The position numbers and the translations under genes were made by a program. A DNA stretch of 51,237 nt from Flammeovirga sp. EKP202 (lineage in GTDB: Bacteria; Bacteroidota; Bacteroidia; Cytophagales; Flammeovirgaceae): assembly GCF_014534745.1 (NCBI RefSeq), contig NZ_JACVVP010000055.1, positions 1-51,237 on the forward strand. The letters are read 5' to 3'. Below are positions 51,108 to 51,237 of this stretch, piece by piece. The first letter of the stretch is position 1; each line of letters begins with the position of its first letter. The notes below the pieces were generated by a model that searched no databases, was not told where the DNA came from, and was given only the letters and a program-made list of their open reading frames with translations.

Positions 51108-51237
51108 TTAAAAATTAAAGTTAACTTTTAATCGGTTTCTCAAAAACATACTCATAAATGTATAGTTACCCCAGTAGTTCGGACTGTCTAAGCAGAAAAG
51201 ATAATTATCTTTTTTTGAGAGATTCAGCTTCAAACCT
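51108..51237 (-). CDS. Partial C-terminal end of a possible outer-membrane protein
   Basis: On the minus strand a frame enters from the right edge and stops at TAA 51110-51108, giving 42 residues that end in LRNRLKVNFNF. The alternation of hydrophobic and polar residues and the final phenylalanine fit the last strand of an outer-membrane beta barrel. The rest of the gene is outside the window, so this is tentative. Confidence 0.35.
   Translation of the reverse strand, partial: GLKLNLSKKDNYLFCLDSPNYWGNYTFMSMFLRNRLKVNFNF

Overview
The window looks like chromosome from an AT-rich member of the Bacteroidota, most likely a marine Cytophagales of the Flammeovirga type. This is inferred from the SusC/SusD pair, TonB-dependent proteins, many lipoproteins with an SC lipobox, TAnnTTTG-type -7 boxes and very AT-rich spacers. 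No rRNA, tRNA, CRISPR array, integrase, transposase or phage structural gene was seen.

Layout. 0-1.5 kb: two small genes of unknown function, each preceded by a similar 46-bp direct repeat. 1.7-12.3 kb: housekeeping and metabolic genes, namely acetoacetyl-CoA synthetase, a lipoprotein, a YaaW-like protein, an alpha/beta hydrolase with an NTF2-like lipoprotein, a DbpA-like DEAD-box helicase, a BASS-type transporter, a SigZ-type sigma factor followed by a 41-residue cysteine-rich protein, a chloramphenicol-acetyltransferase-family protein and a 48-residue membrane protein. 12.3-24.6 kb: cell-envelope and secreted functions, namely an MG2/plug-domain protein, a tricorn-like S41 protease and, divergent from it, a SusC/SusD outer-membrane uptake pair. 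24.6-41.4 kb: accessory region with every gene on the + strand, mostly short single-gene units (DUF2059, HAD, lipoproteins, two TonB-C proteins, macro domain, SMI1/KNR4, PH domain, DUF4261, DUF5685 with a cysteine-rich tail, TPR) and two clear pseudogenes. 41.5-49.3 kb: a complete xylose route, xylA, a sugar/H+ symporter, xylB, a transaldolase-family enzyme and transketolase, followed by a DUF6786-like lipoprotein.

Two repeat families stand out. (1) A structured element of about 385-400 bp with terminal inverted repeats occurs at 5.1, 7.1, 15.0 and 34.6 kb; its internal hairpins show compensatory changes. It looks like a MITE-type non-autonomous element. (2) A structured repeat of 160-190 bp occurs four times (24.65, 27.28, 32.49, 36.52 kb), with a fifth 3'-end fragment at 26.63 kb. 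Its 3' end is always GTT, and in three copies the ends pair AAC...GTT. Shorter AAC...GTT imperfect palindromes sit after other genes here, and the next gene usually starts 18-35 bp after the GTT. This is the organisation of integron gene cassettes with attC sites but no visible integrase (a CALIN-like array), and is the main hypothesis offered. It rests on reading by eye and needs covariance-model testing.

How the genes work together: xylA-symporter-xylB-transaldolase-transketolase takes external xylose to xylulose 5-phosphate and on into the pentose phosphate pathway. The S41 protease and SusCD pair are compatible with outer-surface nutrient capture, but their substrate cannot be read from sequence.
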